64,000 nt of DNA from Nilaparvata lugens (GCF_014356525.2 NC_052516.1:29123973-29187972); one strand, 5' to 3'. Shown: positions 34,796 to 47,034, counted from the first letter of the stretch. A program made the numbers and translations. The notes: generated by a model from the sequence alone, not told the origin.

Positions 34796-36685
34796 ATTAA
34801 AAAAACACTACTTTCATAAATTTTATTTTACAAAGTAGGCTAGATATTAACGTGACATTATCGTGTCAAATCTCAATAATAATTCGTTAATATTTAAGAA
34901 AAAATGTAATCAGGTATAGTTCTTGATTCTTTGGTCAATTGTTCATGGAAGCACATCCTGTTTTATAAATATTCTTGTCCTCAATAGTTTCATGTCAATT
35001 AATCCTGATAATTGCTTTTTCTGATTTCGCGATAATTCCAAACGTGTTGTTTACACGAACTAATTACCATTAACGGCGACTCAGGTATTAAATTATTACT
35101 TTCCCAAATTACCAATATTGTTAGTTCGTGCTTGTTAAATAACACCAAATTTGGTAATTTTATTCCGTTTATTGTCATTAATAGTCAACAATTAACTCAA
35201 TTGTTGTAATTTAATATTAAAATCGAATAGGTGCTATACTGCCTTATTAATTGATTCGATTTTCTATTAATTCCATTTCCGAGTTATAAAATAAAATAGT
35301 ATATTATTTGTTGTAATAGTCACTAGATTCTACTTTAGTCTGTCTATATTATTAATTCAGACAATATTACTAAACTTATTAACAATATAAACAGTGAGCA
35401 ATAATCAAAACCATAAATTTGTTTCTTGGAGAGCTTAAAAACAGCTTATTTAGATTGTAGAGTTGATAAATGACGAAATAATCCATGTTCTCATTAATTA
35501 ATATTACTTTTGATGGTAAAGTAGTAGTGATTTCATCCAGAAATTTCATACATAGGCTACTATTTTAATTCAAATTAGAATACTATTTTGAATTAGTTGA
35601 TGTGTTGTATTTTGCTCTAAACTGATGTAAACAGTATAACTTGATTTGGTTTGTTGTTTGAAACACCCATTTTAAAAGACTATAGCTTGAATATCAAAAT
35701 CAAATTCAAATTTATAATCGTTTTCTAAAACATAATTTGCCATGCAGATTATAAAAGAGAGACTGTTTTCCCATATTGAAAATGAGATCAGTGGTACATT
35801 CTTTGAGATCTTCGCTCCATTTACTAGTTTTTATAGTGTACGTTGTGCATCGTAAATTGAAATTTTTCCCATTCTAAAATTGCTGCACAAGTTACTACCG
35901 TAGTAGTAATCATCAATGTTTCAATAGATCTCCTATACACTACACCATATTCGTTGATTACTCGTTATTGAAGGTTCAATTTCAACTGTCTACTGCCTGT
36001 AGATTATCCATCTCCTTAATAACCCATTAAATGTAAACGTACTCTATACAATTTTACACTATTCTACTTTCAATTAATGCATCTATAATTCGCGAAGCTC
36101 TAGAGCACATTTACAGATGTTGAGCCAAGCTCGATAATATTATATACAGTATTTATGAATATACAATATAGTTATAATAGAAATATCACTCATCGCTAAA
36201 TTTTAAATGAAAAGTAATACATAACTCATTTAGAAAGAATAATATTGTTGATTTATTCTCAGTAAACGTCTCCTGTATAAAGAGATTTCCTTAAGAAATG
36301 ATTCGAATAATCAAGGTGGAATAAAAAATATATTGTTATTTCCACATGTAATTTGGAGATCTTCACTGATATTTTGGTTAGGCCTTTGTTTCATTTAGAT
36401 ATTTTTCATTTCGCTTTAATATGAAGGAATACCAGAACATATCTGTGTCCAGTGTAAATCTCATTCAATGAATTCTCTAGTGTTACCTAGTAGCCTACTG
36501 TCACTCCGACAGTATATTAAAGATACAGTATAATAAGTAAATTTGAGTTAGAATTCTTTCGAAATTAGCCTACATTTGATATCAAAACGCCTTGATGTAC
36601 CTTGGAAATTTCAATACAAGCTAATAAATAGCAATTTTTTAATCCATCTAAATTGAAATCCATAAGTAAGCAAAACTTTTTGATG
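34796..36685. other. AT-rich intron, nothing recognised
   Basis: No open frames of note and no repeat family detected by eye. 35110-35220 is rich in TTAATA/CAATTG words. Confidence 0.35.
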
Positions 36686-37095
36686 CATTCACCAGGTGAC
36701 AATGAAGTTGATGCTCATCCTACATCATCTGTCCAGAGTTCTGAAGCAGTTCTGTCTTGGAATCCGTTGAATTCTGTTCAGAACCCTGCAGCATCATGTC
36801 TGCAACATTTCATTGTCCAAGACTCTGAGCCAGCTCTGGCCCATCATCATTCCAGGAGACAATGATGTATTCTGGATCATCTGCAATGATGCCCTTCCAT
36901 CAGCCCCCATTGGCTTTGCCATGTACAAGTCAGGATGTCACCTTCAATCCTTGCTACAACATGGATATGCTGTTTCGTGGGCAAGATATTGGCCATTTTT
37001 TGGCGCAACCTTCAGTTTTCGAAGGGAATAGAATGTTTAAGGCACCTGTTGCAAGCAGGAGATTGCACAATCTTCCAAGGATGCCAGGTAGGAAG
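36686..37095 (+). other. coding-like island of unknown nature in the intron
   Basis: About 400 bp clearly less AT-rich than the surroundings and largely free of stops in more than one forward frame. Frame 1 (to TGA 36863) reads PGDNEVDAHPTSSVQSSEAV. Another frame reads QDVTFNPCYNMDMLFRGQDI, then AQPSVFEGNRMFKAPVASRR. The third reads GDNDVFWIICNDALPSAP. The words CACCAGGTGACAATGAAG and ATTCCAGGAGACAATGATG suggest an internal duplication. A donor-like CCAG|GTAGGA lies at 37088. I do not recognise a family. Possible readings are an unannotated alternative exon, a frameshifted retrocopy, or a repeat. Confidence 0.3.
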
Positions 37096-37129
37096 GAGTG
37101 TGATGGTCTTGGAGGTCTCTGTTGTTGGA

Positions 37130-37425
37130 GTGTGCTGTTGTTGGTGGAATTTTTTGAGGCATTTGTTGGTAATTTCGTGTGATTTGCTTGTGGAATATTC
37201 TGGGAAAATCTTTTAGAGATTTTGTGGAATTCTGGTGGAATATTTTTGTTGAAGAGATTTTGTGGAATTCTGGTGGAATATTTTTGTTGGATTCATGTGA
37301 AATTGTTGAGCTATTTTGTGGAATTGTTGAACAATTTTGTGGAATATTATGTGAATTCTCTGGGAATGTTTTTTGTTTTAATTAATCGGGAACTTTTGTT
37401 GGGAGTTTGTGGTATCCAGGGATTT
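37130..37425. repeat. T/G-rich imperfect tandem repeats
   Basis: The phrase TTTGTGGAATTCTGGTGGAA TATTTTTGTTG occurs twice head-to-tail (37218 and 37257 regions). Shorter echoes (TTTTGTGGAAT) continue to 37350. The open frames here are repeat-derived. Confidence 0.75.
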
Positions 37426-37858
37426 TTGTTAAATTTTCAGCTAGGGTAGATTTCTCGTTGATCGTTTCTCTTGGATTTTAATCAAAGAATGGTTTGTATG
37501 ATTCTCAGTAGAGGAATCTCCATTCATTTATTCGTTTTTTTATTGACCAAATAATCACTGCACAGTAGGTGAAACAAAATCCTATCAATTTTGGAAACGA
37601 AATCCTTTATGCTCTTTTGGAGAACCTTGGAATCAATTTATGGTACAATATTTTTTTCCTGCTGAACTTGTAGTAATTGAATGGAAATTTCATATTTTCC
37701 AGATAAATCTGCACAAGTGATATCTTCTGCAACACTGCTTCTTGGTTTTCCGCTTTCAATTGCAATGCTTTAGGATGTTGTCTATAGCCACTAGCTTGTG
37801 CACATCAGCACATTCACTTGAATTTGTTTTATTTTGTAATTCTCCAATTTTCAGTTTC

Positions 37859-38460
37859 TCCCCTCCCCCTCTCCGTTCTACACTTCTACCTCCACACCCT
37901 TCACCTCCTTAACTCCTCCTGATCCTTTTTCTCCTCCTAATGATTTTGTACAAATTTCACTCTAGTAATTTTTTCTCTACATCATTACATCAACACTTGT
38001 ACTTTAAATTGTGTTCTTGTATCTTACCAATTTTCAAGTACCTTTCTCCCTCTCTTCCTCTCCTCCTCCTTTCTCTCCTTCCTCCACACCGTTCACCACC
38101 TTATACTCCTCCTCATCCTTTTTCTCCTCCTACTGATTCTGTACAAATCCTGTAGTACCCTAGTAATTTCTTCTCTACATCATTACAGCAACACTTGTAC
38201 TCGAAATTGTGTTTTTTTAATTTTCTAATTTTCAAGTATCTTTCTCCCTCCTCAACTCTTCTTTCTCTTTCTTCCCTCCCCCTCTCCCTTTTACACTTCT
38301 TCTCCCACACCCTTCACCTGCTCAACCGCTCCTCATCCTCTATTTCCTACTACTAATTTTGTACAAATTTGACTCTAGTAATTTTTCCGCTACATAATTC
38401 ACAGCAACACTACTTATACTTGAAATTCTTGTAATTCACAAACTTTCAAGTACCTTTTTT
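37859..38460. repeat. tandem repeat, ~190-220-bp unit, three copies
   Basis: Each copy has CTCC-rich sequence, then GATT(T/C)TGTACAAAT, CTAGTAATTT, TCTACATCATTACA, CAACACTTGTACT and TTTTCAAGTA. TGTACAAAT recurs at about 37948, 38141 and 38361. Confidence 0.85.
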
Positions 38461-38635
38461 CTCTCATTCTTGTTCTGCTTATCTTTTCTGGCCATGCACA
38501 CACTAATCAGCAGTCAGTGTGTTTGTTGTGACTCCTCCCTGTCACTTCCTCAGGAAGAAGGTAGTTGCTCTGTCAAATCACAAGTGCTGTCACCCCGTCA
38601 CACTCCCAACAAGAATACTAAGTAGTAGTTCTCAC

Positions 38636-39912
38636 TTATTTCTTCTTCCTCCTCCTCTTCTTCTTCTTCTTATTCTTCCTCCTCCTCATCCTCTTCTTCT
38701 TCTTCTTCTCATTCTTCGACTTATTCTTCTTCTTCTTCGTCTTCGTCTTCTCATTTTCCTTCTTCCTCTTCTGTACCTCATCTGTATCTTCCTGTCCTTC
38801 TCCTCCTCCATATTCCTCCTCAATATTGTCCATCTATTTTCCGATGTAGGTACACTCATAATCTAAACACTTCTCCCCTTCATCTCTACTGTGTCCACAT
38901 CTCACTCAACTCCTTCTTTGTTTAGTCCAACCTTTTATCGTCTATTTTACTCCATTTATTTATCAGATCCTCATTACCTCTTTCTGATTATCCTTATTTT
39001 CATTCTCCGTTTTGATATCTTATTCTATCATGTTTCTTGTCCTCTTCCTCCTCCATTTTACTATCTTTTCTCTCGTTATTCACTTTTTCTCCTTCACTTT
39101 CATCCTAATATTCATCTTTTCCCCTTCATTATCATCTTAATATTTTTCTGCAATCTCTTCACCTGCTCTCTCTATTTCTGCACTTTCCTCTCTCTCTCTC
39201 AATCCTTCATTTCCACAGTCTACCTTCCATATCTCCTCTTCTATCATCCCATTATTTTTTTCTTCCAGCCCTTTATCATTCGTCGCCTTCTCGTCATTCT
39301 CCTTCTCTGTCTTACTTCTTCTCTTTCTTTCTCTGCAACCTACACGTTCACTGACATAATCACATCCTATTTCCTGTGGCGAAATGTGTTGTTAAAAAAC
39401 AACCACACTATCACAGATTGAAGAGATCTTTGACTCGCCCAGAGGCGTTCTACTCCATTCTTTCTTCTTCTTCTTCTTTTTATTCTTCTTCTTCTTCCTC
39501 CTCCTCATCCTTCTCCTCCTTCTCCTTCTACTCCTCCTCCTCCTCCTTCTCCTGAATCATTACCTTTCTCCCCTCCTTCTTCTGCTCTTTAACCACCTTC
39601 GAATCTTTTGTCTTTTTCCTTCTCCAGTTTTCTCTTGTTCTCTTCATTTTTCACTTCATTATTTTTCTCCTTATCAACATCATCCTTTATCTTCTCTTCT
39701 TCCTTCTCCTCTTTCTCTTTCTCAGCCTACTCCTCAACCTACTCCTTCTCCTTTACATCTTCTGTCCCCCCATACATATCCTCTCCACAATTTTTTTCTT
39801 CTTATCTTCTCTTGTTCTCCTCCTTTCCGCTTTTCACTGTTATCAATTCTCCCTCTATCTACGCTACTTCTTCCACCTGTAGTTTTTTCCTCTTCTTCTC
39901 CTCTTATTCTTG
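38636..39912. repeat. pyrimidine-rich (CTT/CCT)n DNA
   Basis: Dense TTCTTC/CTCCTC tracts at 38636-38830 and 39451-39553, and milder pyrimidine richness in between and up to 39912. The open frames at 38519-38866, 38891-39421 (176 codons) and 39608-39913 are Phe/Leu/Ser-rich with no domain and follow from this bias. Confidence 0.85.
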
Positions 39913-40118
39913 AATAATTCTAGTATTGTACCAATATTGGCAGTATAGCTCGAAATACTATAAAACAAATTGGGCTTGCCTCTCTCATCTACTTCTTATT
40001 ACATTTTCTTAATATTATTTGATTTGTATCACATCCTATCCTGTTTCATTGTGTTCGTCATACCATAGAAAAGTAGAATCTTAAACCAATTTAAGAACAG
40101 TTTCATTGTCTTCACTCA

Positions 40119-40823
40119 TCTATATATATAAAAGCGAAATGGCACTCACTCACTGACTGACTGACTGACTCACTCACTCACTCACTCACTCACTCACTCG
40201 CAGAACTAAAAATCTACCAGACCAAAAACGTTCAAATTTGGTAGGTCTGTTCAGTTGGCCCTTTAGTGGCGCACTAAGAAATCTTTTGGCAATATTTTAA
40301 CTCTAAGGGTGGTTTTTAAGGGTTTAAAGTTCGTCTTTTAGCATGTATATTCTTCTTATTCTCTTAATTATAATTGAAAAAAGGCCATACCATATGTTAA
40401 TATAGAACTATAATCTAGAGAGAGTACCTCCTCGAAACAGTTGTTAACTGGTAACTAAATTAATAATTTTGTCAGGTTGGCATTAAGTTGAGTTGACTTT
40501 GTTAGGTTGGCACCAAGTTGAAGATTGAAATGCATTTATCGGGGAAAAATTGATTGGGCACTGCTACTTCAATCAGAGCTATTCCTGGGAATATTATATT
40601 ACTAGCCGTCAGGCTCGCTTCGCTCGCCGTATCCGTTTAGCCAGACGTTTAGTCTGGACCCCCGACTGGATCGTCCTAACATATGATAAAAATGCTCAAA
40701 TGAAAAATGCAGGCGAGCGAAGCGAGCCTGCTGAACTCATTTTTGGACTATCCAGTCGGGGGTCCAGGGGGCGGAGCCACCTGGCTGGACGGATATGGCG
40801 AGCGAAGCGAACCTGACGGCTAG
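40119..40823 (+). mobile_element. non-autonomous Helitron (705 bp)
   Basis: The 5' end TCTATATATATAAAAGCGAA is preceded by A. The 3' end GCGAACCTGACGGCTAG is followed by T. TC...CTAG termini inserted between A and T are diagnostic of Helitrons. It contains a (CTCA)n/(CTGA)n run (40145-40199) right after the 5' end. The last ~225 bp are a large palindrome: TACTAGCCGTCAGGCTCGCT at 40601 is the inverse of the 3' terminus. There is no Rep/helicase ORF; the 88-codon frame at 40550-40816 is read through the palindrome and is not a gene. Confidence 0.8.
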
Positions 40824-41320
40824 TATTTGACTAAAGATTTGTTAAGATGTGATAGTATATTCTGAGAATCCTTTATCATGATGATGATTCTCCTCTCCTC
40901 CTTTATTTCTTTCCTTTATGATGATTTCCTCCATTACGAGAAAAATGGTATTATCTCATAACATACTCTTTCCTTTCAGAATTTAAGACACTTATAATTA
41001 AAGCACGCTTTTAATCACATTAAATCGCACGCTTTTAGGAAGATTATCAAACTTGTCATTAAATCACAGTTGGGATTTGAAATCATTTAAGGAAGCAAAT
41101 GACACGTCTCGACAATTTCCGGTGATGACTTGGCTGTCATTCAGAACATCTACTTATGAATTCAATTATTCGGCACTAGTGAGTTGCAGCATATGCACAA
41201 GCCTCAATTCAAGCTCCTTTAGTTGGATTCGAACTCAAATTAAATCAACTAAAGTTTTATTCACAAATGCTGTATACAGTACATGAATAAAATAATATAG
41301 AAAATTAAATAAAAATACTT
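40824..41320. other. intronic stretch, nothing recognised
   Basis: AT-rich with no domain in the short open frame at 41053-41286. Confidence 0.35.
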
Positions 41321-41321
41321 A

Positions 41322-42390
41322 GAAATTGTCAAAAACCACAGATTTTATTGAAAGCTAGAGAGACAGGTTTCGGTTGTTACACCATTGTCAATGATAAAAC
41401 AACATACTTATCAGAGATTGTATGGAGTTGCTTTATCAGAGATTGACAATGGTGTAACAACCAGAACCGGTCTTTCTAACTTTCAATAAAATCTGTGGTT
41501 CTTGAAAATTTCTTAGTTTTTACTTTCCTTGCCCTATTACCATAGGTAAGGAAAGTATTGCTTTCCGAAAAAAAATTATGGTACCCCAATTTCTAAATTT
41601 ATATACGTTTCATGGTCCCCTGAGTCCAAAAAAGTGTTTTTTTGGGTATTGGTCTGTATGTGTGTGTGTGTATGAGTGTATGTGCGTCTGTGTACACGAT
41701 ATCTCATCTCCCAATTAACGGAATGACTTGAAATTTGGAACGTAAGGTCCTTCCCCTATAAGGATCCGACACGAACAATTTCGATCTGATGCAATTCAAG
41801 ATAGCGGATAAAATATTGTCAAAAACAGGGTTTTTTCGCGATTTTCTCGAAAACGGCTCCAACGATTTTGATCAAATTTATACCTAAAATAGTCATTGAT
41901 AAGCTCTATCAACTGCCACAGTCCCATATCTGTAAAAATTTCAGGAGCTCTGCCCCATCTATGCAAAGTTTGATTTCAGATTCCCAATTATCAGGCTTCA
42001 GATACAATTTAAACAAAAAAATCCAAGTCGAAAAGATCGAGCATGAAAATCTCTTCAATTAATGTTCAGTAACATTTTCACCTAAAATTGAAAATAAGCT
42101 CGAAATTCGAGAATATGTTATTATTTCAATTACAAACTGTTGGCAACTGTTGATTCTATCAAATCATTCACTATGAAGAGATAGCAAACTTCGTATGTCT
42201 CCAGCCTTATTGTCCTCTCACCAGAGCTGGCTTGCATCTTTGAATAGTAGACTTGAGAGGCGCGGGAACACTAGCGTCAGGTGATAAATTTTTATAACGG
42301 CAAGGAAAGTTGTGTGAGTGCGCCACACCAGATTTTTCTAATTTAATATGAATAATTACCACAATATAAACTTCTCAACTACGCAAAAAG
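41322..42390. mobile_element. foldback element F disrupted by element E
   Basis: The left part (41322-41518) has arms AAATTGTCAAAAACCACAGA and TCTGTGGTTCTTGAAAATTT around a second hairpin (CAATGGTGTAACAACC). After element E the F flank resumes (TAATTTAATATGAATAATTA CCACAATATAAACTTCTCAA). The uninterrupted relative at 55890-56080 has the same order without E. Confidence 0.8.
41522..42332 (-). mobile_element. element E, near full-length reverse copy nested in F
   Basis: On + it runs from ACTTTCCTTGCCCTATTACC (terminal hairpin) to GTGAGTGCGCCACACCAGA. It is flanked on both sides by T-runs where the empty site at 56025-56032 has a single T-run, so the target is again a short A/T homopolymer as in the 2.4-4.5 kb copies. 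Confidence 0.8.
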
Positions 42391-42602
42391 AGAATATACA
42401 AAACTTTTAAATTTTTCCCACTTAGACAAGTCTGTGTGTGGGGATAGAATTCTTATGAAACATCACTTGGTACTAAAGTGTTCGCATTGTTTGAATGGGT
42501 TGCATTGATTTTATATTGGAAGGAATGCAGACAGTTTGAATTCAAGAAAACTTTAGAAGGGTTTGCATTCAATTTTTCAAGGAAACTTGACTAATTTAAA
42601 CC

Positions 42603-43125
42603 CTACTTTAGTATCAATATTAATTGAACAATATTTTTCTACCCTTCTACGAGTATTATCTGCGGTAGAAGTCAAATCAACAGACATCTGTGCCCTTATC
42701 ATAGTTACAGAGCTATTATTAAAGACTACTTTAGTATCAATATTAATTGAACAATATTTTTCTACCCTTCTACGAGTATTATCTGCGGTAGAAGTCAAAT
42801 CAACAGACATCTGTGCCCTTATCATAGTTACAGAGCTATTATTAAACCCTACTTTAGTATCAATATTAATTGAACAATATTTTTCTACCTTCTTCGAGTA
42901 TTATCTGCGGTAGAAGTCAAATCAACAGACATCTGTGCCCTTATCATAGTTACAGAGCTATTATTAAACCCTACTTTAGTATCAATATTAATTGAACAAT
43001 ATTTTTCTACCCTTCTTCGAGTATTATCTGCGGTAGAAGTCAAATCAACAGACATCTGTGCCCTTATCATAGTTACAGAGCTATTATTAAAGACTACTTT
43101 AGTATCAATATTGCTCTATGCTTCC
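42603..43125. repeat. minisatellite, 123-bp unit, four and a half copies
   Basis: The unit starting CTACTTTAGTATCAATATTA begins at 42603, 42726, 42849, 42971 and 43094 (last copy partial and diverged). 123 bp is a multiple of three, so peptide-like repeats appear on both strands (for example TLVSILIEQYFSTLLRVLSA). The third copy has lost one base. No domain is recognised. Confidence 0.95.
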
Positions 43126-43255
43126 ACGAGCATTATCTGCAGTAGAAAACCCAACAGATCTCTGTACCCTTACTATAGCCACAGAGCAAGAGCCTAGAAG
43201 TAATATTCCTCTTCTCTGTGTTCAGATGCGGAGAACATGAATGAACGAGTCTCCT

Positions 43256-43346
43256 ATAGTGAGATCCAATATAAAATGTCAGCATTCTTCATAAATAGAA
43301 TCGGTGTTTCTCAATCAACTAATGCTGACAGTTAAAAATGAATTTG
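43256..43346. repeat. short inverted repeat family S
   Basis: AATGTCAGCATTCTTCATAA on the left and AATGCTGACAGTT on the right pair, flanked by TATAGTGAGATCC. Related copies are near 1990, 6160, 9660, 33190 and 45360. Confidence 0.55.
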
Positions 43347-45230
43347 TGTTGTAACATATTTAAATCTGGGTAGATGAAAAACCCTAACAGAAATAGTAAT
43401 AGGTCTAAAAATAAAGTAATTGGCTAATATCGCCAAGCAGATAATAAACAAGATTAGATAGCATCAGCTTGTTCTGGCTAAATGGTACAAGAACTTAAAA
43501 AGGTTTTAAAGGAAGTTTACTACTCATAAATAGATTATTTATAAAATATTTGAAGATTGAGGTTAGGTAGATGTATTCACGGATCGGTGACCTAGAGATC
43601 GATCAAACCGAAGAACGTAGAATCTGACCAAAACCCCTTGGCAGAGCTTTATTGCATTCGGATGGTGTGCAATGTGAAAAAACACCCGTCCACGTGGCTA
43701 ATTATTAGTTAGCATGGAATTAATATTAATATATAGAATATTAACTAGCATGCAAAGAGCATAAATAAAAAACCAAATAAAAATAATTTAATGTATTCAG
43801 GAAATAAGAGTTACCAGGCGCATGAATACCTAATAAAATTTGCATGCACCAATAGTAAAACGGCTGTTAATAGGCGGCAACTGTAGGCCAATTTAAAAAT
43901 ATTTATATATATTTATATAAATGTACTAGTTTTATGTTAAAAATTTGTGTAATCTATGTTATCAATATGGCTCGAATGCATAGAAATTATTAATCATATA
44001 ATCTAAGCAATATTTTGGCATTCTTTGTAAGATCTATTTGAATTTAATGGCGGAGGATTGAGATATTTAAATTTTATGCTAATTTGAAAGTCGGAAAGAG
44101 GATCTGTAAAACTTGAGAAGGAAGAACCAGCACTCGCCAGCCAGATGCCACCATAAGAGGACCCCAAATATTTTAGAGCGAAGTACCTTATTAATAATTT
44201 TGTAAAAATTTAAATTTAAAGTAAGTTATTAAATTTCTTAAAAGACTTCGTGATGCTATTGTGAAGCAGAAGTCATTTTTCATTTTAATTAAATTTATAA
44301 CCCCTGGAGGAGACGATTCCGGCTACCATATTCCCGGACCGCATGGAGTTGGATCGACATCGGCGGCTTACAAGAAGATTTTCGACACGTGAGTGATTTA
44401 AATTTGAATTTAGTGATGGGCGCCCTAGTGCTTCGAAATAATCTGATGATCAAAGCTAGCTCGCCGAAAGGGTTATTATAAATTAAGAAATTAATAAGAG
44501 TAATACTTGCGCAAGTAAAAATTAGTATTAAAGGTATTTAATTGAAAGAAAAATATATAGATCAATATTTTAGAAATTTCTATTTAATCAAAGAAGTACG
44601 AAATCTAGGCTATCAAACGTATGCATACAATATTTAATTTTTTGCAATACAATTTGCGATAATTTATCATAGTTCTAATTCACTAGATGAATGGCTCTAC
44701 CTATTCCGTCAGGTGCCGAATCTTGCACCCTGAGATGAAAATATATTTTCGATACAAATAAATCTACTAAATACTAGAGATTTTAATATAGATATATTTG
44801 GATTATTAGTGGCTAATTTATCAAGCTGATCTTAGAGCACATATTTTTGATTGAATTATCCAAGCCGACAAGTATTAGCAAGTACATGTCACAGCTACAT
44901 GCCAAAGAATGCATATGATTTCAAGATAAAGGCACATGGTAATGATTCGTGCCACAAATCTAGAATATAAAGTTAGCCTGTGATATTTTTATTGATTTCA
45001 AATATTGTTCTATTTTTTATATTATATTTTTTATCGCTCTATATATATATTTTTTGCCTCGATTGATCTTTGCATTATTTGTGTAATATATGTGTGAAAT
45101 TTTCATGGTGTGCAATTTATTTTATATTCCTCATCTCTATAGTATAAGTATCATATATATATATATATATATATTTATTATTTATTGAATTACAAGAGTT
45201 ATTGGAGAAGCCCATATCTAGGCCTATCAA
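43347..45230. other. unassigned ~1.9-kb stretch, partly CpG-rich
   Basis: 43570-43700 and 44290-44400 are richer in CpG than the background. 44305-44390 is open in one frame (PWRRRFRLPYSRTAWSWIDI) and runs to a perfect donor CAC|GTGAGT at 44391. It resembles the leader of a retroelement or an orphan exon, but I find no acceptor, LTR or domain to support either. 45150-45172 is a (TA)n run. Confidence 0.3.
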
Positions 45231-45354
45231 GATTTTTTAAGACTGAATACTATTAGAAAACCACGCCCTAATTATATTAAATCTCATGCTTTACCGACTG
45301 ATGCCAAGCAGGAGGCTAATCGTTATTTTAATATAAAGAATAACGTGACAGTGT

Positions 45355-46005
45355 TTAGTGGGTTCACTTCAAACTGTCAGTATTCCTTATGAATGACATC
45401 AATGTTTCTCATTCAATCAATGCTGACTACTGTTTGTAGTACCGCACGGTTCTCACTACATACACACTACACCCGTTGTTGAATAAAAAAGAAGGGTGAT
45501 CGCGGCGGTGATTGGAGCAAAAGAGATGGAAGATAAATGGGGAGATAGGTGTTGCCTTTTAGTGCAAGTGAGAGAGAAGAGATTCAAGATTTTCTTAGTC
45601 GTGGAGGAGAAGGATGATGAAGAGGAGGAGGAGAGGATTGGCGTCAAGAGCATCAGACTATTCGGATTCTTGACTGCATTCCTCGACTTCTTCTTCTCCT
45701 ACTTCGTCTTCTTCTTTTCCTTCTTCTCCCAGTTCTTCGTTGTTTTCTTTTTCGTGGTCTTCTAATTTTTTTGTGCTTACCCGACCGGGCGGACTCGGCA
45801 ATCGTTGCTTGGCTTCACTCTGAGAGACTCTCTGACTCACTCTCTCTCTCTCTCAGAAATGAATCTCATTAGAGTGCTCTCTATGCTTCTTTCTCAATGG
45901 TGATGCATGAGGAAAAAGGAAAAAAGGAGGGTTAAGTATAAGAGAGGGCCGATTCCGCCCTAACTTTGTTCTCCTAGGTCAAAAATAAAGGCAGTCATTC
46001 TATTC

Positions 46006-46044
<39 letters not shown>

Positions 46045-46625
46045 GAATGAAGAAAAAGGAAGAAGAGGTGGATAGGTAGAAGGATATGCGGGGGTTTCAT
46101 TGAGGCAAAGAATTTGAAAATTTGATGTCTGAAAGGCAGAAGGAAGATAAGGAGAGGAAGAGGACGAGGAAGATGGATGGAGACAAAGAGAGTAAGAGAA
46201 AGGAGGAGAAGATGATAAAATGAGGAAATGGGAAGAGAAGTGTGGAGGAATGAGGAGGAAAGATGGTGTCAAGGAGAAGGGAATAATGAAGGAGGAATTT
46301 GTGAATAACTGGACAGGGAGAATAGGAAGATTGAGGAGAATTGAGGAGAATATTGTTTTTGAGAAGGAGAAGAAGAAGAAGAAGAAGAAGAAGAAGAAGA
46401 AGAAGAAGAAGAAGAAAAAGATGATGATGATGATGGTGATGAAGAAGAAGAAGAAGAAGGAGAAAAAGAAGAAGAAGAGGAAAAAGAAGAAAGGATTGGT
46501 GATTATGATTGTGATATTAAAGATGATCAGGAGAAGATGGGTGAAGAAGTACAGTATCATTGAAGAAGAATGGAACATAACAGACGAAGGATAGGATGAT
46601 ATTAGAATGGAGGAATGGATAGAAT
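45355..46625. repeat. family S and R copies, (CT)n and purine-rich GAA DNA
   Basis: 45355-45440 is a family S copy. 45490-45850 holds GA-rich and CTT-rich halves. 45940-46010 is a family R end (AGAGGGCCGATTCCGCCCTA). 46008-46040 is (CT)n. 46050-46620 is purine-rich with a long (GAA)n at 46363-46430. The 192-codon minus and 124-codon plus frames are Phe- or Lys-runs from these tracts and not genes. Confidence 0.85.
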
Positions 46626-47034
46626 AGAGTAGTGAATATTTGTCATGTAGTAAAAAAAGAAGGAAGTGCTTCAGAGTACGTGTATAACAAATAAAACGGA
46701 CATGCTCCTACCCTCTCATCCTTGTATTTAAAATCTTGATGGAGTCAATACTTGTATTTAAAATATAAGTGGACAATACAGTATATGATTCTATGGTTGG
46801 TGTTGATAATTTATTTTAAGGTAAGATACTATTCCCTTGAGATATCAATAAATATGTGAAATAGTTTATAATTGAAAATGTAATCAATATAAGTAAACAA
46901 AATATTCTATGGTTGGTGTTGACTATCTGTTTTTAAATAGGATACTATTTTCATAAGATATCAAAACTTTGTGAAAAAATTTATAATTTAAATTTGATTT
47001 GAACGGATTTATAAATCTTCGGGAATAATGAGGA

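Noticed and set aside
38891..39421. 176-codon forward open frame
   Set aside because: Phe/Leu/Ser/Tyr-rich translation of a pyrimidine-rich tract, with no domain, no splice context and no codon-level structure.
40550..40816. 88-codon frame
   Set aside because: Runs through the palindromic 3' part of the Helitron; GC-rich palindrome without protein features.
42563..42913. repeat-peptide protein gene in the 123-bp minisatellite
   Set aside because: Both strands are equally open and one unit is frameshifted, which argues against selection for coding.
46000..46578. 192-codon reverse frame and 124-codon forward frame
   Set aside because: Both come from (GAA)n/(CTT)n DNA, giving long Phe or Lys runs; composition artefact.
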